Positions 16,524-24,824 are shown, counted from the stretch's first letter. The stretch is DNA of 64,000 bases from Amycolatopsis sp. EV170708-02-1 (GCF_022479115.1 NZ_CP092497.1:7068001-7132000), one strand, 5' to 3'. The notes: generated by a model from the sequence alone, not told the origin. Program-made: numbers and translations.

Positions 16524-16712
16524 ATGACTGAACCCGCACCGTCCCCGGCGGATGGCGAAGAGGACGACACGAAGCGCAAGTTCCGCGAGGCCCTGGAGCG
16601 CAAGCAGGCTCAGGCCCGCTCCGGCTCGTCGCACGAGAACGGCGGCGGGAAGAACCTGCACGCGCACGGTCCGGCCGCGAACAAGCGCACCTTCCGTCGC
16701 AAGAGCGGCTGA
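16524..16712 (+). CDS. DUF5302 domain-containing small protein
   Basis: A 62-residue highly charged protein of the actinobacterial DUF5302 family: acidic N-terminus, KRKFREALERKQAQARSG helix, glycine-rich turn, and a basic C-terminus ending NKRTFRRKSG. It is predicted to be soluble and largely disordered apart from one helix. The ATG follows GGAGGTAAGA, an ideal ribosome site. Function of the family is unknown; the basic end suggests nucleic acid contact, which is only a guess. It is followed by a long perfect hairpin. Confidence 0.85.
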   Translation: MTEPAPSPADGEEDDTKRKFREALERKQAQARSGSSHENGGGKNLHAHGPAANKRTFRRKSG

Positions 16713-16750
16713 GTCCCCGGCACTGCCCGCTTGTCCGTCCCTCTGGACGA

Positions 16751-16811
16751 ACATGACGCGAAAGCCACTTTCGAGACATCTGGTGTCCCGAAAGTGGCTT
16801 TCGCGTCATGT
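16751..16811. terminator. Perfect 23-base-pair hairpin between convergent genes
   Basis: Arms 16751-16773 and 16789-16811 are exact reverse complements (outer part ACATGACGCGAAAGCC), with a 15-base loop that contains GACA...TGTC. It lies between the DUF5302 gene and the convergent dehydrogenase and can terminate both. Confidence 0.85.
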
Positions 16812-16841
16812 GGGGGCCCGCCGTGCCGAGGGGCGCCCCGG

Positions 16842-17912
16842 TTACACCGTCAGGATCGACCGCAGCCCGCCGACCTCGGCCATCCGCCGCTCGGCCAGCC
16901 GGTCCGCCGCCGTCGCCGGCGGGACCCCGTCGGCCTTCGCCAGCGCGAACACCGCCTTCGTGGTGTCGAAGATGGCCGTCGTCTTGCGCTTGGCGCGCGC
17001 GAAGTCGAAGCCGTGCCGCTCGTCGTCGACCTGGATCACGCCACCGGCGTTGACCAGGTAGTCCGGCGCGAAGAGGATGCCGCGGTCGTCGAGCTGCTTG
17101 CCGACGCCCGGGTGCGCGAGCTGGTTGTTGGCCGCGCCGCAGACGATCTTGGACCGGAGCTCGCCGACGGTCGCGTCGGTGAGCACCCCGCCCAGCGCGC
17201 ACGGCGCGAAGACGTCGAGTTCGGTGCGGATCAGCGCGTCGATGTCGTCGACGACCTCGACGCCGGGGTATGCCGCGCGGGTGCGCTCGATCGCCGCGGG
17301 CGAGACGTCGGTGATGACCACCTGCGCGCCCGCCTCGATCAGATGTCCGACCAGGATGTGCCCGACCTTGCCGACCCCGGCGACGCCGACCTTGCGGCCC
17401 GCGAGTTCCGGGACTCCCCAGACGGCGTCCGCGGAGGCGCGCATGCCCTGGTAGGTGCCGAAAGCGGTGAGCACCGAGGAGTCGCCGGCGCCGCCGTTCT
17501 CCGGCGAGCGGCCCGTGACGAACTCCGATTCGCGGGCGACGATGTCCATGTCCTGCACGTAGGTGCCCACGTCGCAGGCGGTGATGTAGCGGCCGCCCAG
17601 CGTCTGGACGAACCGGCCGAAGGCGCGAAGCAGCGCTTCGGTCTTGTGCTTCCGGGGGTCGCCGATGATGACGGCCTTGCCGCCGCCGAGGTCGAGCCCG
17701 GCGAGCGCGTTCTTGTACGCCATCCCCTTCGACAGCGCGAGGACGTCCGCGAGGGCGGCGTCTTCGGATTCGTAGGGGTAGAACCGGGTCCCGCCCAGTG
17801 ACGGCCCGAGCGCCGTCGAGTAGATCCCGATGATGGCCTTCAGGCCGGTGGCCTGGTCTTGACAGAAGACGACCTGTTCATGGCCGGTACCTTGGCCGAA
17901 CACTTCGGTCAC
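16842..17912 (-). CDS. Glu/Leu/Phe/Val amino acid dehydrogenase (valine or leucine dehydrogenase-like)
   Basis: A 356-residue NAD-dependent amino-acid dehydrogenase. The N-terminal catalytic domain has GGTRFYPY, the glycine-rich loop with catalytic Lys in [22 protein letters not shown] and Asp in TACDVGT; the C-terminal Rossmann domain has GVAGVGKVG. Length and motifs fit streptomycete valine dehydrogenase, which starts branched-chain amino acid breakdown by oxidative deamination; leucine or phenylalanine preference cannot be excluded. The GTG at 17912 ([14 protein letters not shown]) is placed eight bases after AAGGAG; earlier in-frame codons lack a site. Stands alone before the kynureninase gene. 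Confidence 0.88.
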   Translation of the reverse strand: MTEVFGQGTGHEQVVFCQDQATGLKAIIGIYSTALGPSLGGTRFYPYESEDAALADVLALSKGMAYKNALAGLDLGGGKAVIIGDPRKHKTEALLRAFGRFVQTLGGRYITACDVGTYVQDMDIVARESEFVTGRSPENGGAGDSSVLTAFGTYQGMRASADAVWGVPELAGRKVGVAGVGKVGHILVGHLIEAGAQVVITDVSPAAIERTRAAYPGVEVVDDIDALIRTELDVFAPCALGGVLTDATVGELRSKIVCGAANNQLAHPGVGKQLDDRGILFAPDYLVNAGGVIQVDDERHGFDFARAKRKTTAIFDTTKAVFALAKADGVPPATAADRLAERRMAEVGGLRSILTV

Positions 17913-18071
17913 TGTGGTGACTCCTTGTCCTGGAGTGCACGCTGCTTGTGGCTCACGTGCGAAGTTCCTGCAACAAGGCACAGTCCCCGACGAAGGTCGT
18001 CCGGCGGCGACGGTGCCACATCGCAAACCTAGATCGCCCCGGTCCGTTCGCCAAGCCGGGGGCGAGCAGTC

Positions 18072-19265
18072 TCAGCCGGTGACGACCTCTCGAAGGACGC
18101 GGAGCGCGGAATCGAGCTGACGGTCGGACAGATACGGCGCCGGCCCGAACCTCAGGTACGCGCCGCGGCTGTCGGTCCGGACGCCGCGTTCGGCGAGGGC
18201 GGCCTGCAGCGCGCCGGCGTCGGCGCACTTCAGCGACAGGAAACCGCCGACACGGTCCAGCGGCGTCTCCCGGTCACGGGTGACGACGTCCTCGGGCAGC
18301 CCGAGCTGGTCGAAGCCCTCGGCGAGGAAACCCACCTGGTGCCGCGACACCTCCCGCAGGAACTCGGGCGTGAGCCCGTGCTCGGCGAAGAACCGGAAGA
18401 CGCGAGCGCCCCGGTAGTGGCTCGTCGGGTCGTAGGTCGCTCCGGCGAACCTGTCCGATCCGGCGGCGTAGGCGGTCTGGCCGGGACGGCGCTCGTCCGC
18501 GAGCGCGCCGAACTCGGCGTACCAGCCGGTGACGACCGGCCGCAGTTCCTGCGCGTGCGCGGGCATCCGCAGGAAGCAGTTGCCCTCGCCGAGCTGGAGG
18601 TACTTGTACCCGCCGCCGAGCACCCAGGCGTTGGTGAGCCCGAGGTCGTGCAGCGAGAACGGGACGACGCCGAGCGCGTGGTAGGCGTCGACGACGAGGT
18701 TCACCGACTTCGAAAGGCAGACGTCGGCGAGGTGCGCGAGGCCCGGCACGAGCCGGGAGGTCTCGAACAGCACGGCCGAGACGAGCACGGCGCCGGTGTC
18801 TTCGGTGACCTCGGCCGCGACGCGTTCGGCCAGCGTGGCGACCGGCGCCGCGGGGACGCGGACCACCTCGACGCCTTCCTCCGCCAGCCTGCCCAGCTGA
18901 CGGCGCAGGGTGTGGAACTCGCCGTCGGTGGTGACCAGGCGCGGACGGCGAGGCAGGTCCATCGCCGAAAGGAACCGGATCACCAGATCGTGGGTGCTGG
19001 CGCCGAGCGCGATGGCGCCGTGCGGGTCGCCGAGCAGGGCCCGGAACCCGGCCCGCATCTCGTCGGCCTTCGCGAAGGCACGGTCCCACTTCGTGTCGAC
19101 CTCTTCGGCCGCATCGGCGAAGGCTTCGAGAAGGCCTTCCCGCGCGACGTCCGGCCAGGCCTGATGCGAGTGGCCGGTCAGCAGGATCCGGTCCGCCACA
19201 CCGAACGCCTTGTAGTGCTCCGCGAGCGCGTTGGGATCGCGGCGGAGTTCGTCGAGGTTCGTCAA
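18072..19265 (-). CDS. kynU: Kynureninase
   Basis: A 397-residue fold-type I PLP enzyme. Asp193 (VVDAYHALG) and the PLP lysine Lys221 (GGGYKYLQLGEGNCF) are visible, as is the typical N-terminus HSHQAWPD. Kynureninase cleaves kynurenine to anthranilate and alanine. The start is taken as TTG at 19265, which overlaps the dioxygenase stop in TTGA, coupling the two; the frame stays open upstream but that part is the dioxygenase tail in another frame. Directly downstream of tryptophan 2,3-dioxygenase, which confirms the pathway. Specificity for 3-hydroxykynurenine is possible. Confidence 0.88.
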   Translation of the reverse strand: MTNLDELRRDPNALAEHYKAFGVADRILLTGHSHQAWPDVAREGLLEAFADAAEEVDTKWDRAFAKADEMRAGFRALLGDPHGAIALGASTHDLVIRFLSAMDLPRRPRLVTTDGEFHTLRRQLGRLAEEGVEVVRVPAAPVATLAERVAAEVTEDTGAVLVSAVLFETSRLVPGLAHLADVCLSKSVNLVVDAYHALGVVPFSLHDLGLTNAWVLGGGYKYLQLGEGNCFLRMPAHAQELRPVVTGWYAEFGALADERRPGQTAYAAGSDRFAGATYDPTSHYRGARVFRFFAEHGLTPEFLREVSRHQVGFLAEGFDQLGLPEDVVTRDRETPLDRVGGFLSLKCADAGALQAALAERGVRTDSRGAYLRFGPAPYLSDRQLDSALRVLREVVTG

Positions 19266-20044
19266 AGCCTGCTCCGCACGGCCCAGAGATCCGGGAACAT
19301 CGGGGAGAAAAGCGTCGTACGCAGATAGTGCGCGCCCGACGAACCCCCCGTCCCGGTCTTGTCTCCGATGGTGCGCTCGACCATCTTCACGTGCCGATAC
19401 CGCCACTCCTGCATCCCTTCGTCCAGATCGACCAGGTGCTCCGCCACGACGGACGGCCCGGTGTCGTCGCGGTAGACCCGCAACAGAACCTCTTGGAGCG
19501 CCGGAGAGGGTTCGAGTGGCTTGGTGACATCGCGCCCGGTCGGGACGTCGTACTCCTTCACCGCGAGGTAGGTGACGAAGGAGTCGAAGAGCGACGGCCG
19601 TGACATCGCGTCCGCGATTTGGGCACGTTGTTCACCGCCTTCGGGGTAATGCGCGAACACCCGCTCGTCCCGGCGGCCGAGGACGGCCTCCAGGACACGG
19701 AACTGAGCAGACTGGAACCCGCTCGACGCGTCGAGTCGCGCACGGAAACTGGTGAACTGGCTCGGAGTCATCGTCTCGAGCACATCGATCTGCGCGACCA
19801 CCACCTTGAAGATAGTCAGGATTCGCCGCAAAGTGCGGATGGCGTGAGCGGTGTTACCCGCCTCGAGTTGCTCCTGCAGGTAAAGCGCCTCGTGAAGAAC
19901 TTGTTTGAACCAAAGTTCATACACTTGGTGGATCACGATGAAGAGCAATTCGTCGTGCTCGTCGGACCGCGGATGCTGTGCGTCCAGCAATTCGTCCAGT
20001 GAAAGGTAGGATGTGTAACTCAATGCGGCCTGAGTGTCGTTCAT
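19262..20044 (-). CDS. kynA: Tryptophan 2,3-dioxygenase
   Basis: A 260-residue heme enzyme that opens the indole ring of tryptophan to N-formylkynurenine. Conserved elements include LSYTSYLSLDELLDAQHPRS, the active-site HDELLFIVIHQVYELWFKQ with the distal-side residues, LETMTPSQFTSFR, and the C-terminal heme-ligand region VEHLVDLDEGMQEWRYRHVKMVERTIG and GTGGSSGAHYLRTTL. ATG start after GGAG. It is coupled at the 3' side to kynureninase (TTGA) and at the 5' side to a 58-codon frame that begins inside the stop of the PaaX-like regulator gene. No formamidase is adjacent on this strand. Confidence 0.95.
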   Translation of the reverse strand: MNDTQAALSYTSYLSLDELLDAQHPRSDEHDELLFIVIHQVYELWFKQVLHEALYLQEQLEAGNTAHAIRTLRRILTIFKVVVAQIDVLETMTPSQFTSFRARLDASSGFQSAQFRVLEAVLGRRDERVFAHYPEGGEQRAQIADAMSRPSLFDSFVTYLAVKEYDVPTGRDVTKPLEPSPALQEVLLRVYRDDTGPSVVAEHLVDLDEGMQEWRYRHVKMVERTIGDKTGTGGSSGAHYLRTTLFSPMFPDLWAVRSRL

Positions 20045-20217
20045 TTTTCTGTCACTCCATCGATATCGCGCCGACCGTGATCGCGCTGCCAGGGCGCACC
20101 CTTCCCGATCAGCGCACGTTGCCCGCGACGGCGCCCTGCCATCGCGATCACGAGGCCTGCCGGCCGAAAACGGCGCGACCCCGAAAAGATCAAGAGCCCC
20201 TCCCGGTCGCCAGTCAT
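20041..20217 (-). CDS. Possible 58-residue linker ORF between PaaX-like regulator and tryptophan dioxygenase
   Basis: A short frame (MTGDREGLLIFSGSRR ... DIDGVTEK) starts with an ATG that overlaps the regulator's stop (ATGA) and ends with a TGA that overlaps the dioxygenase ATG (ATGA). Both junctions share GTGACAGAAAAATGA, and similarity extends about 30 bases into the regulator's last codons (FDEVTEK versus IDGVTEK). So the junction appears duplicated. Its codons are less GC-rich in third position than in neighbouring genes and no family is recognised. It may be a real small protein, a translational relay, or a scar of duplication. Confidence 0.35.
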   Translation of the reverse strand: MTGDREGLLIFSGSRRFRPAGLVIAMAGRRRGQRALIGKGAPWQRDHGRRDIDGVTEK

Positions 20218-21035
20218 TTTTCTGTCACCTCGTCGAAATGGCGTTGCGCCGCCGTGGCCAGCGCCTGATAGAGATCGTGGAACAACTCGACCGCGGCCGC
20301 CCGGCTCGGCGGAGCGGGCACCAGCCCGACCGGGAGCTCCGGATCGAGGGACGGGAAGGCGCGGAACGTGTGCGTCAGCCAGGTTCGGACCCGGAACGCC
20401 TCGGCGTCGGGCAGGTCGGCTGAATAGCCCCCGAAATCCCGGACGAACGCGTCGTAACGCGCGGCGAGACCGTCGAGGTTCCAGGCCCGCGCGGCGAAGC
20501 GCCGGACGTCGAGGCCGGCCGAGGGTTTTCCGAGCATCAGCCCGGCGTGTTCGGCGACGTCCAGGTCGGCCAGCAGGGCGAGCACCTCGGCCTCGCGGTC
20601 GTGCGGGGCGATCCAGGTGCCGTCCTGGACCGGGCCGAACCCGAGGAAGCGCAGCCGCCGCACCAACCGCTCCCTGGCCTGGCGGCGGCTCTCCGGGATG
20701 CTCTGCCACAGCACGGTCCACTCCCCCACCTCGCGTTCACGCCTGCCGAGGGAGAAGATCCGGCGGTCGCCGTCCTCCAGCAGCGCGATCGTGCGGCGGG
20801 TCAGCGAGTAGTGGACGAGCCTGCCCGCCTTGTGCCTCGCGAGCAGGTCGCGGCGGGCGAGCCTGGCCAGCGCGATCCGCGCGGCGCCGTCGGAGAAGCC
20901 GAGCCCGGCGAGCACGCCGACCAGGCCGCCGGACCAGACACGGCGGGTCTCGCGCGGCGACACGTAGGTGCCGAGCAGGGTCATCACCAGCTCCTGGGGA
21001 CCTGGGTCGCCGTGGGGCGTGGCCGATTCGGGCAT
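20214..21035 (-). CDS. PaaX family transcriptional regulator
   Basis: A 273-residue PaaX-like repressor: N-terminal winged helix (QELVMTLLGTYVSPRETRRVWSGGLVGVLAGLGFSDGAARIALARLARRDLL) and the C-terminal PaaX effector domain (RIFSLGRREREVGEWTVLWQSIPESRRQARERLVRRLRFLGFGPVQDGTWIAP). PaaX itself is released from DNA by phenylacetyl-CoA, so an aryl-CoA made by the divergent ligase is the expected ligand here. The ATG at 21035 has no ribosome site but lies six bases after TAGAGT, a -10 box suggesting a leaderless mRNA. It heads the leftward dioxygenase-kynureninase operon and faces the creatininase operon 48 bases away. Confidence 0.9.
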   Translation of the reverse strand: MPESATPHGDPGPQELVMTLLGTYVSPRETRRVWSGGLVGVLAGLGFSDGAARIALARLARRDLLARHKAGRLVHYSLTRRTIALLEDGDRRIFSLGRREREVGEWTVLWQSIPESRRQARERLVRRLRFLGFGPVQDGTWIAPHDREAEVLALLADLDVAEHAGLMLGKPSAGLDVRRFAARAWNLDGLAARYDAFVRDFGGYSADLPDAEAFRVRTWLTHTFRAFPSLDPELPVGLVPAPPSRAAAVELFHDLYQALATAAQRHFDEVTEK

Positions 21036-21048
21036 GCGCGCAACTCTA

Positions 21049-21072
21049 TACACCTCAGGCCGCTGCGGTGTA
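21049..21072. promoter_or_regulatory. Inverted-repeat operator in the 48-base divergent promoter of the tryptophan island
   Basis: TACACC (21049-21054) and GGTGTA (21067-21072) are inverted around a 12-base spacer. Each half runs into a TANNNT -10 box, TAGCTT toward the right (7 bases before GTG 21084) and TAGAGT toward the left (6 bases before ATG 21035). One bound repressor dimer could block both leaderless promoters. The PaaX-like protein is the likely binder. Confidence 0.65.
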
Positions 21073-21083
21073 GCTTGATTCGA

Positions 21084-21808
21084 GTGACGTACTTCGCGGA
21101 GTTGAGCTCGCGTCAGGTGGCCGCGCTCGCGTCCGACGCGCGCGTTCCCGTGCTGCTGCTCCCGGTGGGCGCCGTCGAGCCGCACGGACCGCACGCGCCG
21201 CTGGGCACCGATCCCCTGATCTCCCGGGGATGTGCGAGCGGGCCGCCGCGCGGCTGGCAGGCGATCCCGGCCTGCGCGTGCTGATCCTGCCCGAGGTGCC
21301 GTACGGGGTGACGCGGTTCGCCGCCGGGTTCGCGGGCGGCGTCTCGATCGGCGAGGAGACCCTGTACGCGCTGCTGACCGAGATCTGCGGCGCGCTCACC
21401 GAGCAGGGGCTCACCAGGATCCTGCTGGTCAACAACCATTTCGAACCGGCGCATCTCGCCGTGCTGCGGCGGGTTGCGGAGACGGCGGGCGTCGGTTTCG
21501 TCGACCTCGTCCGCCGCCGGTACGCCGCGCGCCTCACCGACGAGTTCCGCTCGGGCGAATGCCATGCCGGGCAGTACGAGACGTCGCTGGTGCTCGCCGA
21601 CCGGCCGGATCTCGTCGACGCCGCCGTCCAGCGCGCGCTGCCCGCGGTCCACGTCGACCTGGCGCGCGGCGGGGTCACGGACTTCGCCTCGGCCGGGATG
21701 ACCGAGGCCTACTGCGGAACCCCCGCCCAGGCGACCGCCGAGGAAGGCGAGAAGACCTTCTCGGTACTCACCGACATCCTGATCGAAGCGATCCGGGAGC
21801 TCGTATGA
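21084..21808 (+). CDS. Creatininase family metal-dependent amidohydrolase, frameshifted
   Basis: The gene starts at GTG 21084 (VTYFAELSSRQVAALASDARVPVLLLPVGAVEPHGPHAPLGTD), which holds the family metal ligands EPHG and D, then breaks at the CCCGGGG run 21223-21229 and resumes at 21230 (MCERAAARLAGDPGLRVLILPEVPYGVTRF ... LLVNNHFEPAHL). Adding one base restores a 241-residue protein of normal length. The rest carries GVSIGEETLY, NNHFE and GECHAGQYETS as expected. Creatininase-fold enzymes cleave cyclic or N-acyl amides with two metals; because no other formylkynurenine formamidase is present, that role is a candidate, as is a later amide cleavage. Its stop overlaps the ligase ATG. Likely a sequencing deletion. 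Confidence 0.75.
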
Positions 21809-23307
21809 CCTTCAATCTGGCGACCCATTTCGTGGACCGCCTCCCCGGCGAGCGGACGGCGTTGCTGTGCGGCGACGAGGAAGTCACGTACGCGGAGCTC
21901 GCGGCGCTGGTGAACCGGGCCGGGAACGTGCTGCGCGAGCTCGGTGTCCGAAGTGGACAGCGGGTCCTGCTGGCGCTGAACGACGGCGTCGAGTTCGTGG
22001 CCGTGTGGTACGCGGCGCAGAAGATCGGCGCGGTCACCGCCGAGGTCTATTCCTTCCTGCAGCCCAAGGATTACGCGTACTACCTCGGCTACACCGAGGC
22101 CGCGGTCGTCATCGCGGACGCCTCGACGTTGCCGGCGCTGCGCGAAGCCGGCGCGCGGAACCTGCTGGTCGTCGGCGATGTGGAGTTGCTCCCCGGCGAG
22201 CATTCGTTCTCCACGCTGATCGCCTCGGCATCGGCCGAGCTGGAGGCCGCGCCGACCACGCTGGACGACGTCGCGATCTGGAAGTTCACCACCGGCAGCA
22301 CCGGTGCGCCCAAGGCGTGCGTGCACCCGGCGCGCAGTGCGCTGGAAAGCTTCGACCGGTACGCGCTCGGCGTGCTGGGACTCCGCGAGGACGACCGCGT
22401 GCTCGCCGTGCCGAAGCTGTTCTTCGGCTACGCACGGGATCTGACCGCGCTGTTCCCGTTCGGCGTGGGGGCCTCCGGGATCGTGTTCCCCCAGCGCAGC
22501 ACCGCCGACCTCCTGTTCTCGCTGATCGAGCGCTACCGGCCGACGATCCTGGTCAACGTGCCGACCATGATGAGCGCGATGATCGCCCATCCAGCCGCGT
22601 CTACTGTGGACATGAGTTCGCTTCGGCTCGCGACGTCGGCGGGCGAGGCGTTGCCGTCGGAGCTGCATCGCAAGTGGGACAACCTGTTCGGGGTTCCGGT
22701 GATCGACGGGATCGGCTCGTCGGAGGCGTACCACATCTATCTGTCCAATGTGCCCGGAGCGCAGCGGGTCGGCAGCCTCGGCCGCGAGGTCCCCGGCTAC
22801 ATCGCTCGCGTGCTGGACGAAAGCGGCGATCCCTTGCCGGACGGGGAGATCGGCACCCTGGAGGTGACCGGGCCGACCATCGCCCGCGAGTACCACGGCG
22901 ACACGGAGAAGACCGCGCGGACGTTCCACGGCGACACCCTGCGCACCGGCGATCTGTTCAGCCGCGACGCCGACGGGTACTTCCACCACCACGGCCGCGC
23001 CGACGACCTGCTGAAGGTGTCCGGTGTCTTCGTCGCGCCGAGCGAGATCGAAGACTGTCTCATCGGTCATCCCGCCGTCGTCGACTGCGCAGTGCTGGGC
23101 GTGACCGTCGACGGCCTGGTCGTCCCGCGGGCGTGCGTCGTCCTGGCCGAGGGCGCTTCCGTCACGCCCGAGGAACTCAAGGATCACGCGCGGGCCCAGC
23201 TGGCGAAGCACAAATACCCGCGCGAGGTGGTGTTCGTGACCGAACTCCCCCGCACCGCCAACGGAAAACTCGATCGGCGCGCGTTGCGCCGGGTGGAGGC
23301 AGAGTGA
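21805..23307 (+). CDS. Benzoate-CoA ligase family protein (probable anthranilate/aryl-CoA ligase)
   Basis: A 500-residue acyl-adenylate-forming ligase of the benzoate/2-aminobenzoate-CoA ligase group. AMP-binding motifs are complete: the P-loop TTGSTGAPK (about 162-170), the GSSEAYH motif, LRTGDLFSRDADGYF and the C-terminal catalytic lysine in PRTANGKLDR. It forms an aryl-CoA thioester from the acid, ATP and CoA. Kynureninase in the facing operon makes anthranilate, so 2-aminobenzoate is the favoured substrate; benzoate or a hydroxybenzoate are alternatives. ATG overlaps the creatininase stop (ATGA) and its stop overlaps the SDR start (GTGA). Confidence 0.88.
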   Translation: MTFNLATHFVDRLPGERTALLCGDEEVTYAELAALVNRAGNVLRELGVRSGQRVLLALNDGVEFVAVWYAAQKIGAVTAEVYSFLQPKDYAYYLGYTEAAVVIADASTLPALREAGARNLLVVGDVELLPGEHSFSTLIASASAELEAAPTTLDDVAIWKFTTGSTGAPKACVHPARSALESFDRYALGVLGLREDDRVLAVPKLFFGYARDLTALFPFGVGASGIVFPQRSTADLLFSLIERYRPTILVNVPTMMSAMIAHPAASTVDMSSLRLATSAGEALPSELHRKWDNLFGVPVIDGIGSSEAYHIYLSNVPGAQRVGSLGREVPGYIARVLDESGDPLPDGEIGTLEVTGPTIAREYHGDTEKTARTFHGDTLRTGDLFSRDADGYFHHHGRADDLLKVSGVFVAPSEIEDCLIGHPAVVDCAVLGVTVDGLVVPRACVVLAEGASVTPEELKDHARAQLAKHKYPREVVFVTELPRTANGKLDRRALRRVEAE

Positions 23308-23996
23308 GCAGGATCGTCGTCGTCACCGGCGGGACCCGCGGGATCGGCGCGGCCATCGCCGCCCGCTTCCAGGCCGCCGGCGACAAGGTGCACGCCCCCG
23401 GCCGGGCCGACTGCGACGTCACCGACGAAGACGCCGTCGCCCGGTACTTCGACGGCCTCGGGCCGGTGGACGTGCTGGTGAACAACGCCGGGATCTCGGC
23501 GAGCGCCCCGCTGGCGAAGACCTCGCTGGAGCAGTGGCGCACGCAGATCGAGGTCAACGCGACCGGCGCTTTCCTCTGCACCCGGGCGGTCCTGCCCGGC
23601 ATGCGTTCGCGCGACACCGGGCGGATCGTCACCGTCGCCTCGACGGCGTCGCATATCGGCTACCGCTACACGGCCGGGTACACCGCGTCGAAGCACGCCG
23701 CCGTCGGCCTGATGCGGGCGACCGCCGCGGAACTGGCGGGCACCGGCGTCACCGCGAACGCCGTCTGCCCGGCCTTCGTCCGCACGGACATGACGGCCGC
23801 GTCGGTGGCCCGCATCCAGGAACGGACCGGCCGCGGCGAAGCCGACGCGGAAGCCGCCCTCGCCGCCGCGTCGCCGCTCGGCCGCCTGCTCGAACCCGAC
23901 GAGGTCGCCCACGCGGTGACCTTCTTCGCGGCGCCCGAAGCCGCCGCGATCAACGGACAGACACTCGTCCTCGATGGAGGTGGGATCCAGTCATGA
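23304..23996 (+). CDS. SDR family oxidoreductase
   Basis: A 230-residue classical short-chain dehydrogenase/reductase: cofactor motif TGGTRGIG near the N-terminus, NNAG, catalytic Ser in VASTAS, and YTASK (Tyr-x-x-x-Lys). The GTG start overlaps the ligase stop and the stop overlaps the hydratase ATG, so all four genes are coupled. In the context of an aryl-CoA ligase and a crotonase it probably oxidises or reduces a hydroxyacyl-CoA or ring-derived CoA intermediate, by analogy with beta-oxidation-like steps. NAD versus NADP preference is not clear. Confidence 0.9.
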   Translation: MSRIVVVTGGTRGIGAAIAARFQAAGDKVHAPGRADCDVTDEDAVARYFDGLGPVDVLVNNAGISASAPLAKTSLEQWRTQIEVNATGAFLCTRAVLPGMRSRDTGRIVTVASTASHIGYRYTAGYTASKHAAVGLMRATAAELAGTGVTANAVCPAFVRTDMTAASVARIQERTGRGEADAEAALAAASPLGRLLEPDEVAHAVTFFAAPEAAAINGQTLVLDGGGIQS

Positions 23997-24820
23997 GCCC
24001 GTTCCGCGCCACGCCGCCGATCACGACGGACTGGGAGCACTTCGACTTCACCGTGGACGACGGCGTCGCCACGGTCACCTTGAACCGCCCCGACAAACTG
24101 AACGCGCTCACCTTCGACAGCTACGCCGACCTGCGCGATCTGCTTGCCGAGCTGCCGCACCGCGGCGACGTCAGGGTGCTGATCATCACCGGCGAGGGAC
24201 GCGGTTTCTGCTCCGGCGGCGACGTCGAAGAGATCATCGGCGAACTGCAGAAAATGGAGTCCGCGGAACTGCTGGAGTTCACGCGCATGACCGGCGCGGT
24301 GGTGAAGGCGCTGCGGGAATGCCCCATCCCGGTGATCGCCGCGGTGAACGGTGTCGCCGCGGGCGCGGGCTCGGTGATCGCGCTGGCGAGTGACTTCCGG
24401 CTTTTGGCGTCGTCGGCGAAGTTCGCCTTCCTGTTCACGAAGGTCGGCCTGGCAGGCGCGGACATGGGCTCGGCGTACCTGCTGCCGCGGCTGGTCGGAC
24501 TCGGCCGCGCGACGGAACTGCTGATGCTGGGCGACAAGATCGACGCCGCCCGGGCCGAGGCCATCGGGCTGGCTTCTCAGGTCGTCCCCGACTCCGACCT
24601 GGCTTCTGCCGCCTCTGCTTTGGCGCGGCGTTTGGCCGACGGGCCGGCTTTGGCGTACAGCACGACGAAGGTGCTGCTGACGCGTGAACTCGACATGGAT
24701 TTGGGGAGTTCCATCGAGCTGGAGGCGATCACGCAGGCCCTGCTGATGACGGCGAAGGACCATGGGGAGTTCTATGCGGCCTGGACGGCCGGGCGTTCGC
24801 CTCAGTGGACCGGCCGGTGA
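23993..24820 (+). CDS. Enoyl-CoA hydratase/isomerase family protein
   Basis: A 275-residue crotonase-fold protein: VATVTLNRPDKLNALTF, the oxyanion-hole loops GEGRGFCSGGDV and NGVAAGAGSVIALASDFRL, and FTKVGLAGADMGSAYLLPRLVG. At the second catalytic position an Asp (GADMG) stands where hydratases have Glu, a pattern seen in isomerases, hydrolases and ring-opening crotonases. It is the last gene of the ligase operon and is followed at once by a 27-base-pair hairpin. It probably handles a CoA intermediate derived from the aryl-CoA; plain enoyl-CoA hydration is possible. Confidence 0.9.
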   Translation: MSPFRATPPITTDWEHFDFTVDDGVATVTLNRPDKLNALTFDSYADLRDLLAELPHRGDVRVLIITGEGRGFCSGGDVEEIIGELQKMESAELLEFTRMTGAVVKALRECPIPVIAAVNGVAAGAGSVIALASDFRLLASSAKFAFLFTKVGLAGADMGSAYLLPRLVGLGRATELLMLGDKIDAARAEAIGLASQVVPDSDLASAASALARRLADGPALAYSTTKVLLTRELDMDLGSSIELEAITQALLMTAKDHGEFYAAWTAGRSPQWTGR

Positions 24821-24824
24821 GCCT

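Noticed and set aside
17913..18026. N-terminal extension of the amino acid dehydrogenase
   Set aside because: The extra residues have no family similarity and precede an AAGGAG ribosome site with a GTG at 17912.
21223..21230. Programmed -1 frameshift in the creatininase gene
   Set aside because: The CCCGGGG run is not in the X XXY YYZ register of the reading frame, and similar single-base gaps in three other genes point to sequence error.
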